DNA of 64,000 nucleotides, taken from contig NC_035448.2 of NCBI RefSeq assembly GCF_002127325.2, forward strand, positions 116,649,354 to 116,713,353, in the 5' to 3' direction. A program made the position numbers and the translations under genes. The notes beneath the pieces were generated by a model. The model saw nothing but the letters and a program-made list of their open reading frames with translations. It did not search any database and was not told the origin of the DNA. Positions 50,089 through 63,451 of the stretch are shown here, in pieces (within the stretch, counting starts at the first letter, position 1; each line of letters opens with the position of its first letter). The stretch comes from Helianthus annuus. Its lineage: Eukaryota > Streptophyta > Magnoliopsida > Asterales > Asteraceae.

Positions 50089-50496
50089 TGTAACAGCCCA
50101 GCGTAACCGCACCATGATATTGTCCGCTTTGGCAGCCAGCACGCTCTCAGCGTCCGCCCCTCACGGCTTTAAAACGCGTCATGATGGTGAAGGTATCAAG
50201 CCCCTTATAAGGAAGCCTCCGTTCCCCTTCACAACCGATGTGGGATATCACAATCCACCCCCCTTAAGGGGTCCAGCGTCCTCGCGAGACCTGGCACCAC
50301 CGGTCCGGTCCTGGCTCTGATACCATCTGTAACAGCCCAGCGTAACCGCACCATGATATTGTCCGCTTTGGCAGCCAGCAGGCTCTCAGCGTCCGCCCCT
50401 CACGGCTTTAAAACGCGTCATGATGGTGAAGGTATCAAGCCCCTTATAAGGAAGCCTCCGTTCCCCTTCACAACCGATGTGGGATATCACAATCCA
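50089..50496 (-). mobile_element. TRIM (terminal-repeat retrotransposon in miniature)
   Basis: Two 169-bp LTRs, 50089-50257 and 50328-50496, differ at about one base (CAGCACGCT versus CAGCAGGCT) and both start TGTAACAGCCC. Between them are 70 bp with GGCTCTGATACCA beside the right LTR (initiator-Met primer site on the minus strand) and CCCCCCTTAAGGGG beside the left LTR (polypurine tract). Only the left flank shows TTGTC (50084-50088); the right end abuts another element at 50497 without a duplication. No coding capacity. Confidence 0.88.
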
Positions 50497-53167
50497 TGTC
50501 ACACCCCCAAAATACCACCTAGGGAGTGTCCCTGTCAGGCGTGTGACAAACCAATAACGAGCCACTAATCATATTGAACCAATCATAATGTTGAATAAAA
50601 TCATCAATTATTCTGAAAAAATACTGTCAATAAGTTTAAAAGGAAACCAACATGTTCAGCGGAAGCAAATAAGAGAAAACATAATTAACTGTTTCAGTTT
50701 AAATGTGTAAAATCAATAAACCCATTATTCGTATCCAATCAGCACGACCCATGACCACTCCAGCTACTTCAGACAGCAAGTTCCAAATCCATATAACCTA
50801 ACAACCTGCGAGCATGCAACAAGTGTATCAGACAACGCTGGTGAGTTCATAGTTTTACGAAAACGTTGTTTACCAAGTATGTAGTTAATCCATTGAAGTT
50901 AATTCCCGAAGTAATGTTGAAAACAATGTTGATAATACCCCAATACAAGACGGCTTCTGATTATTTTGCCCTTTCCCCAATGCTCCTATCAAAGCATTGG
51001 TCATGACTAGGTCATTAGTTCAACACCCGTCCTCCCAGGAACGGGGTGAGGTTGCCAAACCTAAGTAGCGCTACTAACTAATACCATGTTACCTTCCTGG
51101 TAACCAAACAACACGGAGGGACTTTAAGGGTGATAGGAAGAGTATATTATCCAACATTCCCGTTTTACCCAAAAGACTTATCCCTTCCCAGGATACCCAC
51201 TGACTGTCCCAACCACCGGGACGCATGCTCAAGAGAGAGATGAACTCACCTTAGTTTTGCTCGGTAAGATTAATTACTTGATTACCGTTGGATACCCCAA
51301 ATCCTAATATGGTTCCACAGTCAGTTTTTGTTTACACAGAAATCACATATTCTTTGTATATAATCCACAAGTGGTATAAGAAGCAAGTACAACATATATT
51401 ATCACCCCAAGTTACAACGAACATTTGGCCATATGCATATTCATATTACACGTTCATATATCACACTAACACATATTAACAGTCCAATCCTCATTCAAAC
51501 GATCATGCATGTAATAACCATAATTCATAATACTCACTAATCATTCGGTAACAAAATCTTGTATCAAACTGTTTAAGGCCCACCATAACCCGGCAGCCCA
51601 TCCCGGAAATCAGAACAGGGTGCGGCCCAGTTGATGTTAAGCCCAACAAAGATTGAAATGCTTAATCTTATAATCTACTAACACAAACAATTCGCAGCCC
51701 AAATACGAGGCACTCAAAGTTGCATGGCCCAACACTTATCTAAGCAGATGCGACCCAATAGTGAATTCCATCAAAATACGTTACTGGATAATATCAAATT
51801 AATTAACAACTAAAGTCAACCTACATAATTTATGAATGCCAAGCAATTCTAGTTAACAGTTCTTGTAAACAGTTTGTCATTATCACAATAGAATTCAACT
51901 AATTTAGTAAACTGATTACAATGAAATTCACAAACCATTATGGCATTAATTAATACTCACATGACTATTAATGACATATTTATTTGATTAGATCAAGACT
52001 TCACATGCACCTCAATATTCAAGGGATTTTAAGTGGACCTCTCCTACATAATGGCCGACAATTGCTTACTTTCAACTTGCTTTCAATTGGACCATAATAT
52101 AACATTAATCACTACATTAATTCCAAATGCATGGCACATTAAACATCATCATCAAGTGGCTTGACTTTTCATGAAAGGTATTATTCAGCATATTACATGA
52201 GAGGATTTCTTATAAAAAAAAATATTCAATTCACATTAACTAGCATATTAACTTCTTGATTTATGATAACAGTTCATTAACCCAACAAGGGTTTAACCTA
52301 CTCAATCAATCTTTGTTATCTAAATCTTACATACATGTTCCTGTTCGATGATTATAGGGCTCCATCATGAAATCATAACATAACATGGTAATTGTAATAC
52401 GTGTCAATAACACTCCATGTGATTACAAAACTCTTATTAATTACATACATGTTCACACCACATTCTCTAGGTTAACCAATCATGTAAAATACATAAATGA
52501 CAAAACAACCATACCTGTCGATAGGAGTGGGATAGTGGTAGTTAAGGTAGCTGATGTTTGCAATTTGAGTTCGTGGAGAGAAGTGCTGCCGTCGAAGGGG
52601 CCTAGGGTTTGCTGCCTTGAATTCTTTTTGAAATAATGAATACATACATGCACAAACGTGCTTCAAATAAGAGGTAGGCGGTTCAGGTTGGGCTTCGGGT
52701 AGCATGGGCCGAGAATGCAAGGAAGGTGTGTGTGTGTGGGCCAAAAAGGGTGGGCAGCCTCAAGCCTAATTAGTTGTGTGCTAAACAAACGGCCCAAGTT
52801 ATATTTGTTCCCTAGATTAACTAGTCGACACATAAAACGTTTTGACGATTTCTTGTAGTTAAACAATTAAACACAAGTGGACATATACAATCACGTTAAA
52901 CGTTAAGCAATTACATTACAGTCTCCGTTAAGCAATTACATTACAGTCGCAAGTGTTTACAAGTTTTATTATCGAATTGGGGGGGGGGGTTATGAAAGAG
53001 AATTAACAAGATGCAGGAACACGTGACTGAGAGACATTGACCTTGGAAGTCCGGGTTGTCACATCATCCCCAACTTGAAAGAAATTTCGTCCCGAAATTT
53101 GACGAGTACGCATAGTGCAGTGAAGTGATAAATCAAGATTGATGCAGATTTTCCCCGGGTTGTCACA
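50497..53167 (-). repeat. 3' LTR of the LARD-type element
   Basis: 2671 bp. It contains, 104 bp from its element-strand start, a second copy of the LTR start (plus GGGTTGTCACA ending at 53063) with its own polypurine-like tract. It also has a duplicated 'gttaagcaattacattacagtc' type unit at about 52895-52950. Confidence 0.88.
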
Positions 53168-56091
53168 TCCTCCCCATGTTACAGAAATTTCGTCCTCGAA
53201 ATTTAGGCTATATTATACTCTAGACTCCAATTATGAGTTTGTCGATAATTCACTAAACACGTAGTTAAATACGGTTTCACGAAAGTTCACTAAATAATAT
53301 ATAAGTCATATAGCATATAAAGTCAGATAACATATAAATTCACATAAGTTATATTTCTTTATTTGTTCAGGAATAGTGTTCTAATTGTTCATCAACGTTC
53401 GAGTACAACCCATGTGTAATTCCGTAATTCCCCGAATTACCGTTATGTGAGTGTTATGCATGAATGAGTGTTTGAGGTAATAGAGTTTGTGTTAATTGTG
53501 TTAAACTAAAAATGTCTTGCTCTTAAGTAGAAACACAAGTTGAGTTAATAGGAGCTTGATAATGAAGAATGTTGTGACAAGTTATGCTAAGCTCAAGAGA
53601 TGCTCACAAAAGTTGAAATACGAGTGTGTCATACATCTGTATGGCATTGCCTAATGCATTTAACATGTGCGACCGGGGGGGGGGGGGGGGGTTGTTGCAC
53701 TAAATATAACTTGGGTGAGCTATACGCCTTCGAATTTGGGGACTTGCAAAAAAAGGCAGTGTTTAGTTATCATGGATGTTGTATATTAAGTAGCCAACAC
53801 TTCACGAAGCAAGTGTATCTAATGTATATCTAGAGCTTACCAGAATTGAGGCGAATGTCGTACATCATAAACGAAGGGTCGATGAAATAAACCGAACTGG
53901 AAATGTGTTAAGGTAGTTTGTTACAGGCTAAAATGCTCAACCTTAAAATCACGTGTGTTGGGTGCACCACCAAGATTTACTCGAAGCAAAGTATGTGAAT
54001 GTGATAAAGTGAGTGTAAAAGATATATGTTTATATATGGTATCGCTACCGGCGATCAGAACTGGTGTAGTCACCCCTATCGAAGATCAAAGGTGATGCCA
54101 TCGTATGTGAGAATTCGAGAAAGAAAATATAATTTCTTGGAACAGGTGATTCAAGCAATTCAATCAATCGATTGGATGAAAACTCAAGTTAGGCATTAAT
54201 CCCTAATTCAGACGGGTATCATCTTGACTCGTTCATTCAGAGGGAAAAGAGATTTTCAGTTGATATTGATCATGATATTTTGGTCGTAGTTGGTTGTAGA
54301 AGATGACCAGCCTTCGGTCAAAGAGAAATAAGCATGGAACAAAGAGGTCGATGAAGCTATACATGAGTATGGTGCTTTCACACAAGAAGGAATTTGACCT
54401 TGGCATACCTTACGTAAGTAAAAATTTTATTTTATGTTCTTGCACTTGATGATCTTAAGTATGACTCATTCCTCGAGTGACGTTCGTAGAGAGTGATTTA
54501 GCCAAGCGAGGATTAGCGTATAACAGGGTTATGCAAGAACTATGGTATTCATTTTAGCACAACAAGATAAGACGCGAAAAACATACCAAGACGCGGTTAT
54601 CATCAATCGGTTCCATCTAATTGTTTTAGAATCATGAGTAAAGTAGCAAATCCGATGATGAGGATGTAGCTGGTCGCAAACAAGAAGTATAAATAGAAAT
54701 AAAGTGATGTACCAGTCGATGGAAGCGTTACTTTGAAGGTGTTGGCGCAAGAAGAATTATCTATGAAGGTGATAGTTGGCTGAGTCTGCAGCATTTCGGT
54801 TAAATCAGAGCGTTCTCTACAGTCGTCGAGCTGCTCGTATGCGAATAAGAATAGATTCACTAAGATCCATGTAAGTAATTGAGTATGCAATTAGTCGAAC
54901 ATGTATGCAACCAAGTTTGAAGGTTTGAACTAAGACGGGTGTACTGGGGACATCACATATGTCGCCAAGAGGTTTCATTACAAAGGCGTGTAAAGGCGTT
55001 CAAAATGGTATGGTGATGATAACAATACATCACCATTTTCAGAGTTCAATATTGAAATGATGGAACTGTTCTGATGGAAATCCGTTTGCAGAGTTAGATA
55101 TGTTAGGATGAAAACCAGGTTAGACTAACGATAAGTCACAAGGCAGTATAATGGGGCCAACGGGAATTTTATAGTTAAGTGCAAGGGGTAAAGTATTAGT
55201 GTACGAGGGATTCTTCATACTACGTTGATATGCTGATGTCGAAGAGCTTACACTAAGAGTCTTGTAGGGTTTAGATCGAGATAACAGGTTCTGATGAGAA
55301 TCTTAGTTTCACCAAGTTTCTTACACGAGTAAAAGAAAAATAATGAGGGATTCCCGTGATGATAGCTCATTGTGTTCGAGAACATCTTCGGTCTAATAGT
55401 TGCGCCTATCAACTACCGCATGGGTTTAACTGTTCCAGTTAGTTGTTGAGTGGTTTATGAGAACTTCTACTAGCGCTACGGAAGTTATAAGCAAATAAAA
55501 AAATATCACAGGTTACACAAAGATTCACATGCATCCACAAGAATGGTGGAAAGAATAAGGATCAAGATTGAATAGAAGCCAATCATCGCCATAACCCCAA
55601 CAGATTGTTGAATCCCCAGTTATGTCGATTAATGAGTCAGAATCCCTTTCACACTTGCTAAGCCTCATTGGGACTCACATGCACCCCACATTATCATTAT
55701 GTGTGCACCCATAATGATAATGTAATTTGCATGTTTATCTCAGTTCCTCTTAGCTTGTGTCAAAAGGTTCCTTAGATTCGAGTAGCAAAACGAACGTTGT
55801 CAAGATAGTAAAGATCACAAAAGTCTAGAGGTTATGCCATACTAACAATGCATCATAATGTAGACAAATAATTACATGTAATCAATCATACTATAGTGCT
55901 GAGTGTGTAGCCATATGCAATGTCATAAGTAGGTGTACGCTAGGCACGTAATGCATAAAGTAAAAGAAAAACGAACCTTGCAATCTGAAGCTGAGTGTCA
56001 TGGTCGATTTCAGAACTGTTCGGTTATAGTCTGGTTTTATCAAAACGTTATAAAACCAAGTTCACTATAACCAGTGGCTCTGATACCAAAC
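53168..56091 (-). other. Coding-free interior of the LARD-type element
   Basis: No frame above about 95 codons and no retroelement domain recognised in either strand. There is a G run at about 53676-53690. The interior may be a decayed or unrelated filler sequence. Confidence 0.6.
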
Positions 56092-58764
56092 TGTCACACC
56101 CCCAAAATACCACCTAGGGAGTGTCCCTGTCAGGCGTGTGACAAACCAATAACGAGCCACTAATCATATTGAACCAATCATAATGTTGAATAAAATCATC
56201 AATTATTCTGAAAAAATACTGTCAATAAGTTTAAAAGGAAACCAACATGTTCAGCAGAAGCAAATAAGAGAAAACATAATTAACTGTTTCAGTTTAAATG
56301 TGTAAAATCAATAAACCCATTATTCGTATCCAATCAGCACGACCCATGACCACTCCAGCTACTTCAGACAGCAAGTTCCAAATCCATATAACCTAACAAC
56401 CTGCGAGCATGCAACAAGTGTATCAGACAACGCTGGTGAGTTCATAGTTTTACGAAAACGTTGTTTACCAAGTATGTAGTTAATCCATTGAAGTTAATTC
56501 CCGAAGTAATGTTGAAAACAATGTTGATAATACCCCAATACAAGACGGCTTCTGATTATTTTGCCCTTTCCCCAATGCTCCTATCAAAGCATTGGTCATG
56601 ACTAGGTCATTAGTTCAACACCCGTCCTCCCAGGAACGGGGTGAGGTTGCCAAACCTAAGTAGCGCTACTAACTAATACCATGTTACCTTCCTGGTAACC
56701 AAACAACACGGAGGGACTTTAAGGGTGATAGGAAGAGTATATTATCCAACATTCCCGTTTTACCCAAAAGACTTATCCCTTCCCAGGATACCCACTGACT
56801 GTCCCAACCACCGGGACGCATGCTCAAGAGAGAGATGAACTCACCTTAGTTTTGCTCGGTAAGATTAATTACTTGATTACCGTTGGATACCCCAAATCCT
56901 AATATGGTTCCACAGTCAGTTTTTGTTTACACAGAAATCACATATTCTTTGTATATAATCCACAAGTGGTATAAGAAGCAAGTACAACATATATTATCAC
57001 CCCAAGTTACAACGAACATTTGGCCATATGCATATTCATATTACACGTTCATATATCACACTAACACATATTAACAGTCCAATCCTCATTCAAACGATCA
57101 TGCATGTAATAACCATAATTCATAATACTCACTAATCATTCGGTAACAAAATCTTGTATCAAACTGTTTAAGGCCCACCATAACCCGGCAGCCCATCCCG
57201 GAAATCAGAACAGGGTGCGGCCCAGTTGATGTTAAGCCCAACAAAGATTGAAATGCTTAATCTTATAATCTACTAACACAAACAATTCGCAGCCCAAATA
57301 CGAGGCACTCAAAGTTGCATGGCCCAACACTTATCTAAGCAGATGCGACCCAATAGTGAATTCCATCAAAATACGTTACTGGATAATATCAAATTAATTA
57401 ACAACTAAAGTCAACCTACATAATTTATGAATGCCAAGCAATTCTAGTTAACAGTTCTTGTAAACAGTTTGTCATTATCACAATAGAATTCAACTAATTT
57501 AGTAAACTGAATACAATGAAATTCACAAACCATTATGGCATTAATTAATACTCACATGACTATTAATGACATATTTATTTGATTAGATCAAGACTTCACA
57601 TGCACCTCAATATTCAAGGGATTTTAAGTGGACCTCTCCTACATAATGGCCGACAATTGCTTACTTTCAACTTGCTTTCAATTGGACCATAATATAACAT
57701 TAATCACTACATTAATTCCAAATGCATGGCACATTAAACATCATCATCAAGTGGCTTGACTTTTCATGAAAGGTATTATTCAGCATATTACATGAGAGGA
57801 TTTCTTATAAAAAAAAATATTCAATTCACATTAACTAGCATATTAACTTCTTGATTTATGATAACAGTTCATTAACCCAACAAGGGTTTAACCTACTCAA
57901 TCAATCTTTGTTATCTAAATCTTACATACATGTTCCTGTTCGATGATTATAGGGCTCCATCATGAAATCATAACATAACATGGTAATTGTAATACGTGTC
58001 AATAACACTCCATGTGATTACAAAACTCTTATTAATTACATACATGTTCACACCACATTCTCTAGGTTAACCAATCATGTAAAATACATAAATGACAAAA
58101 CAACCATACCTGTCGATAGGAGTGGGATAGTGGTAGTTAAGGTAGCTGATGTTTGCAATTTGAGTTCGTGGAGAGAAGTGCTGCCGTCGAAGGGGCCTAG
58201 GGTTTGCTGCCTTGAATTCTTTTTGAAATAATGAATACATACATGCACAAACGTGCTTCAAATAAGAGGTAGGCGGTTCAGGTTGGGCTTCGGGTAGCAT
58301 GGGCCGAGAATGCAAGGAAGGTGTGTGTGTGTGGGCCAAAAAGGGTGGGCAGCCTCAAGCCTAATTAGTTGTGTGCTAAACAAACGGCCCAAGTTATATT
58401 TGTTCCCTAGATTAACTAGTCGACACATAAAACGTTTTGACGATTTCTTGTAGTTAAACAATTAAACACAAGTGGACATATACAATCACGTTAAACGTTA
58501 AGCAATTACATTACAGTCTCCGTTAAGCAATTACATTACAGTCGCAAGTGTTTACAAGTTTTATTATCGAATCGGGGGGGGGGGGGTTATGAAAGAGAAT
58601 TAACAAGATGCAGGAACACGTGACTGAGAGACATTGACCTTGGAAGTCCGGGTTGTCACATCATCCCCAACTTGAAAGAAATTTCGTCCCGAAATTTGAC
58701 GAGTACGCATAGTGCAGTGAAGTGATAAATCAAGATTGATGCAGATTTTCCCCGGGTTGTCACA
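56092..58764 (-). repeat. 5' LTR of the LARD-type element
   Basis: 2673 bp, near-identical partner of 50497-53167, with the same internal duplicate of the LTR boundary at about 58650-58662. Confidence 0.88.
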
Positions 58765-58769
58765 TTGTC

Positions 58770-61700
58770 AGTTGTCTTTAGAATGAGGTCAGGTCCAGTA
58801 AGCTGAGCCTCACCTATTTCATTCCAGCAGACTGGTGAACGACATTTTCGACCATAGAGAGCCTCGAAAGGAGCCATGTTGATGCTGGAGTGATAACTAT
58901 TGTTGTAGGAGAATTCAATCAATGGAAGATGTGAATCCCAACTACCACCAAAATCGATCACACAAGCTCTAAGCATATCCTCCAAAGTCTGGATTGTTCT
59001 TTCAGTTTGGCCATCTGTTTGTGGATGATAGGCTGTGCTCAGATTGAGTTGGGTCCCCATAGCAGATTGCATGGTTCTCCAAAAACGAGAAGAGAAGCGA
59101 GCATCCCTATCAGAAATAATGTTCAAAGGAACACCATGTTGAGATACAATTTCATCCACGTAGATTTTAGCCAGATCTTCAGCAGATAGATTCTCACGGA
59201 TCGGCAGGAAATGCGCTGACTTTGTAAGACGATCAACAACTACCCAAATGGCATCATGACCTTTCTTAGTGCGCGGAAGTTTAGTAATGAGATCCATAGC
59301 AATGTTTTCCCATTTCCAAACTGGGATCTCAGGTTGCTCCAAAAGACCATAAGGATGTTGGTGTTCAGCCTTAACCTTGAGACACGTAAGGCATTTGGAA
59401 ACGTACAAGGCAATGTCTTTCTTCATACCAGGCCACCAATACTGAGTACGAAGATCCTTATACATTTTATCTGAGCCAGGATGAATAGAATAACGAGACT
59501 TATGGGCCTCATCCATAAGCAAAGTGCGAAGATCATCTTGGCTTGGGACCCACAAACGGTCCATGAAATAATACAATCCATCTTCCTTCAGCACAAGATC
59601 AGGCTTAATGTGATAGGGTAATTCCTTACCCATCAAGTCTTGTGAAACACAAGCCTGTTGTGCCTGAGTAATGCGTGCTTGGATATCTGATCGAGCTTGA
59701 ATAGCAGATTGAACACGAACACAATGAAGCACAGTACGTTCCTTACGACTTAATGCGTCAGCCACAACATTCGCTTTACCAGGATGGTAGCGAATTTCGC
59801 AATCATAGTCGTTTAGGAGTTCGACCCAACGTCTTTGCCTCATGTTGAGTTCTTTCTGGTTGAAGATATGCTGGAGACTTTTGTGGTCAGTGAAAACCAC
59901 ACATTTTGTGCCATACAAATAGTGTCTCCAGATTTTGAGAGCGAAGACAACTGCACCCAACTCAAGATCATGAGTGGTGTAGTTTCTCTCATGTACCTTC
60001 AATTGCCTTGATGCGTAGGCTATGACTTTGTTCCTTTGCATCAGAACACAGCCAAGACCCAATTTCGATGCATCACAGTAACAACAAAATCATCATTGCC
60101 CTCAGGCAAAGTCAGAATAGGTGCATCATAAAGCTTCTGCTTCAAGGTCTGAAATGCTTCCTCTTGTTTAAAACCCCATTCAAAGGGTTTGTTCTTCTGA
60201 GTTAGAGCAGTTAGAGGAACTGCAATCTTTGAGAAGTTCTCGATGAAGCGGCGGTAATAACCCGCAAGACCAAGAAAAGAACGAACCTCAGTAGGAGTAG
60301 TAGGCGTATCCCAATCCTTAATCGCACTGATCTTGGAGGGATCTACATGAATACCTTGTTCGTTGACAATATGCCCCAAAAATTGAACTTCCTTAAGCCA
60401 AAATTCACACTTGGAGAACTTGGCAAAAAGTTGCTCTTTCTTTAGGAGTTCCAGAGTAAGACGAAGATGGCGCTCGTGATCAGCTCGCGTCTTAGAGTAA
60501 ATCAAGATGTCATCAATGAAAACGATGATGAACTTATCCAAATAAGGCTTGCAGACCCTATTCATTAAGTCCATGAAAACAGCAGGAGCATTGGTCAAAC
60601 CGAATGGCATGACTGTGAACTCATAATGCCCATATCGAGTGCGGAATGCTGTTTTGGGAATATCCTCTTCATGCACACGAAGTTGATGATACCCAGAACG
60701 AAGGTCGATCTTCGAAAAGCAAGTAGCACCCTGTAACTGGTCAAAGAGGTCATCAATGCGAGGTAGGGGATATCGATTCTTGATGGTAAGCTTATTCAGC
60801 TCACGATAATCGATACACATTCTGAAGGATCCATCCTTCTTCTTGACAAAAAGAACGGGAGCACCCCAAGGAGAAAAGCTAGGACGGATAAAACCTTTGT
60901 CAGAAAGCTCTTGAAGCTGCTTAGACAACTCTTGCATCTCAGACGGTGCAAGACGATATGGGGCTCTGGCAATAGGATTTGCACCAGGTACAAGATCGAT
61001 ACGGAACTCGACTTGGCGTGCTGGAGGTAGACCAGGCAACTCTTCAGGAAACAACTCCGGATAATCCCGAACAACAGGGATATCTTGCATAGACTTACCT
61101 TGGTCTTTATCTGCTGTAACATGTGCCAAGAAGGCCACATAGTTCTTTCGCAGATACTTCCGAGCTTGAAAACAAGACATAAGCTTGAGGCTACTAGCAG
61201 GTTTTTCACCACGAACCTGTAGTGTCTCACCTGACGAAAGCGGCACACGAACGATCTTCTCAAAACAAACTACCTCTGCGCGATGCTTGGCTAACCAATC
61301 CATACCCACAATAATGTCGAAGCTTCCAAGTTGCATAGGCGTGAGGTCAATAGGAAAAAGATGGTCGTTTAGGTTCAACTGGCAGTTGCGAAGAACAGAA
61401 TCAAGAACAATGGGTTCACCACTCGCAACTTCAACAGTCAAAGGCTTACCTAGTTTCGTTCTAGACACGCGAAGCAAGGGCTCAAAAGATAACGACACAA
61501 AACTCTTATCGGCCCCTGAATCAAAAAGAATAGACGCAGGTTGATTATTGACAAAGAACGTACCGTTCACCACCTCGTTGTCTGCTTGTGCCTCAACAGC
61601 ATTCATGTTAAAAGCTCGTCCACGAGCCTGAGCTTGAACTGGGTTCGCATTTATCAACCTTGGACACTGGTTACGGTAGTGGGTCAGATCCCCACAGTTG

Positions 61701-62788
61701 TAACAAGAGCCTGGTGGGAAGTGAGGTCGTGCTGCTTGACCTTGTTGCTGAGCAAAAGGCTGAGCAACTTGTTGAGCCGGGTTCTGAGCTGCCTGATTCA
61801 AATTGGCAGGAACGCGGCATGTAGCAGCAAGATGACCAGGTCTTCCGCAGGTGGTGCATTGACGACACTGGTGATGTGGTTGATGATGTCCGTTACACTT
61901 ATTGCACAGAGGTGCATTGCCAAAGTATGGTTTCTTGGCAAGAGGTTGCGCAGGCTGATTTTGAGCAGCTTGAGCTTGAGTAGTAACGGCATAGCTCTGG
62001 GAAGCCTTCCGCTTCCTTGAACCCTTCGAAGAACCCGCATCACTCCCCTTCTTGCTTTTACCTTTCTTACTCTCCTTCTTCTCAGAATCCTGCTTCTTAC
62101 CCTTCTTGTCACCCTTTCTATGCAATTTACCCTTTCGTATCTGCGACTCAGTCAGCGTTGCAGATAGTTCGATTGCCTGACGAACAGTGGTAGGTTTACT
62201 ACCAGTAACTATGTCTTGCACAGAGTCAGGTAGACCATCGATGTATCTTTCGATAGCCTTATCAAGTGGGGTAACCATTGTTGGGCATAACAAACTCAGC
62301 TCCTCATACCTATCAGTATACGCCCGGTGCTCACCACTTACTTGTTTCAGATCATGGAACTCCCTTTCCAATGCTCGCAGTTCATGACGAGGACAAAACT
62401 CACTCATCATGAGAGTCCTCAACTCAGCCCATGTCTGTGCTAAAGCAATTTCAGCACCACGATCCCTCATGACCTCGTTCCACCATGTCAACGCCCTCTT
62501 CTGAAAAACACTAGAAGCAAACTCGACTTTGCGATTATCAGGACACTGAACATGACGAAAAGTATTCTCAATGCTCTCAAACCATTGAAGGAGCCCAGTT
62601 GCCCCCTCAGTACCACTGAACTTGAGTGGTTTAGCCGAACTGAAGCTCTTGAAGTTACAAGGAGCGTTCTGATTGATGTTGGCTTGGTTAAACTGAGCAA
62701 TAAGATTCGGGAACGCAGCAGCCATATGCTGTGCGATGATTTCTGCCAGTTCGGCATTCGGTAGCTGATTTTCGCGTCGAGGAGGCAT
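58770..62788 (-). pseudogene. gag-pol of Tekay-2 (main part), frameshifted and split
   Basis: Starts [18 protein letters not shown] at 62788. Gag is followed by a Lys-rich linker and zinc knuckles [14 protein letters not shown] and [14 protein letters not shown]. Protease has [10 protein letters not shown]. Reverse transcriptase has an intact [10 protein letters not shown] one-base loss near 60075-60080 shifts the frame at the first RNase H motif; the second frame starts around 60062. Integrase has [10 protein letters not shown]...[11 protein letters not shown] and D-D-E motifs ([35 protein letters not shown]). The frame is cut at 58765 by the insertion and resumes at 50088. Apart from the frameshift and the split, the protein looks well preserved, fitting the near-identical LTRs. 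Confidence 0.92.
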
Positions 62789-63451
62789 GCTAAAAAGAGG
62801 AAAACATGAGAGGAAACGAGTGAGATGATTAGATGAAAAGAACGAGACGAAACAAAATCAACAAAGCAAGGATGGTGGTCATTCGTCCGTATCACAAAGC
62901 AAACAAATGACACACAGTGACTAATCAAAGTAAATGGGTCCATAAATAATGCTTAGCAAAGACATGCTCGCCTATAAGTGAACACTCACCCCAAGAGTTC
63001 CCAGGTAAGAGTGACTGGTCCGATTATGTGGATTTGTACGAACACTCTAGCCTTAGACAGAAAACCCAGGGTACAGGCATTCACCCTTCCAGTTTGCACG
63101 TGTTCACACTATTTAGAACCCAAAACTTTGACGAGATTTTGAAAACTTGGAAGGCACAAGGCCCAAAAGAATCATTCAAAAACAAATGATAAAATTTCAA
63201 AATCAATTTGAAAAATCAAAAAGGTTCAAAACCATATAATAAATTATTTGAAAACAGAAGATTGTTTTTCAAAAATCGTTTTAGAAAACTGGGTTCTTGT
63301 TTTGGTGATCACCTAAGGATAGGTGAAGTGCATGTTTTAAGATCTAAACACAAGACAACTTGTGTTGGGGTCCTAGAAATGTTATAGTCTAGGTCAAAGC
63401 ATTACTAATAAACTAATTCCCTATAACCATTGGCTCTGATACCAACTCTTC
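62789..63451 (-). other. Untranslated leader of Tekay-2
   Basis: Between primer site and gag start; AT-rich and non-coding. Confidence 0.7.

Larger units (their letters stand above)
50497..58764 (-). mobile_element. Large non-autonomous gypsy-like LTR element (LARD-type)
   Basis: LTRs 50497-53167 and 56092-58764 (about 2.67 kb) are almost identical; seen differences include CAGCGG/CAGCAG, CTGATTAC/CTGAATAC and the length of a G run. Both start TGTCACACCCCC and end GGGTTGTCACA in the plus reading. The primer site (plus GGCTCTGATACCAAA, 56077-56091) and polypurine tract (plus TCCTCCCCATGT at 53168) place it on the minus strand. The 2.9-kb interior has no gag or pol. The right flank is TTGTC (58765-58769). 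Confidence 0.88.

Noticed and set aside
50089..50496. Possibility that the TRIM is a Cassandra element with a 5S rRNA promoter
   Set aside because: I could not find the 5S rRNA A-box and C-box order in its LTRs.
51288..52866. Several 60-90 codon frames repeated exactly at 56883-58461
   Set aside because: They are the two LTRs of one element; there is no sign of coding conservation.
53168..56091. Hidden pol gene in the LARD-type interior
   Set aside because: I looked for reverse transcriptase, integrase and zinc-knuckle motifs in both strands and saw none.
60796..61263. 155-codon minus-strand frame and 119- and 159-codon plus-strand frames over gag-pol
   Set aside because: Shadows of the Tekay-2 gag-pol frame at 60041-62788.
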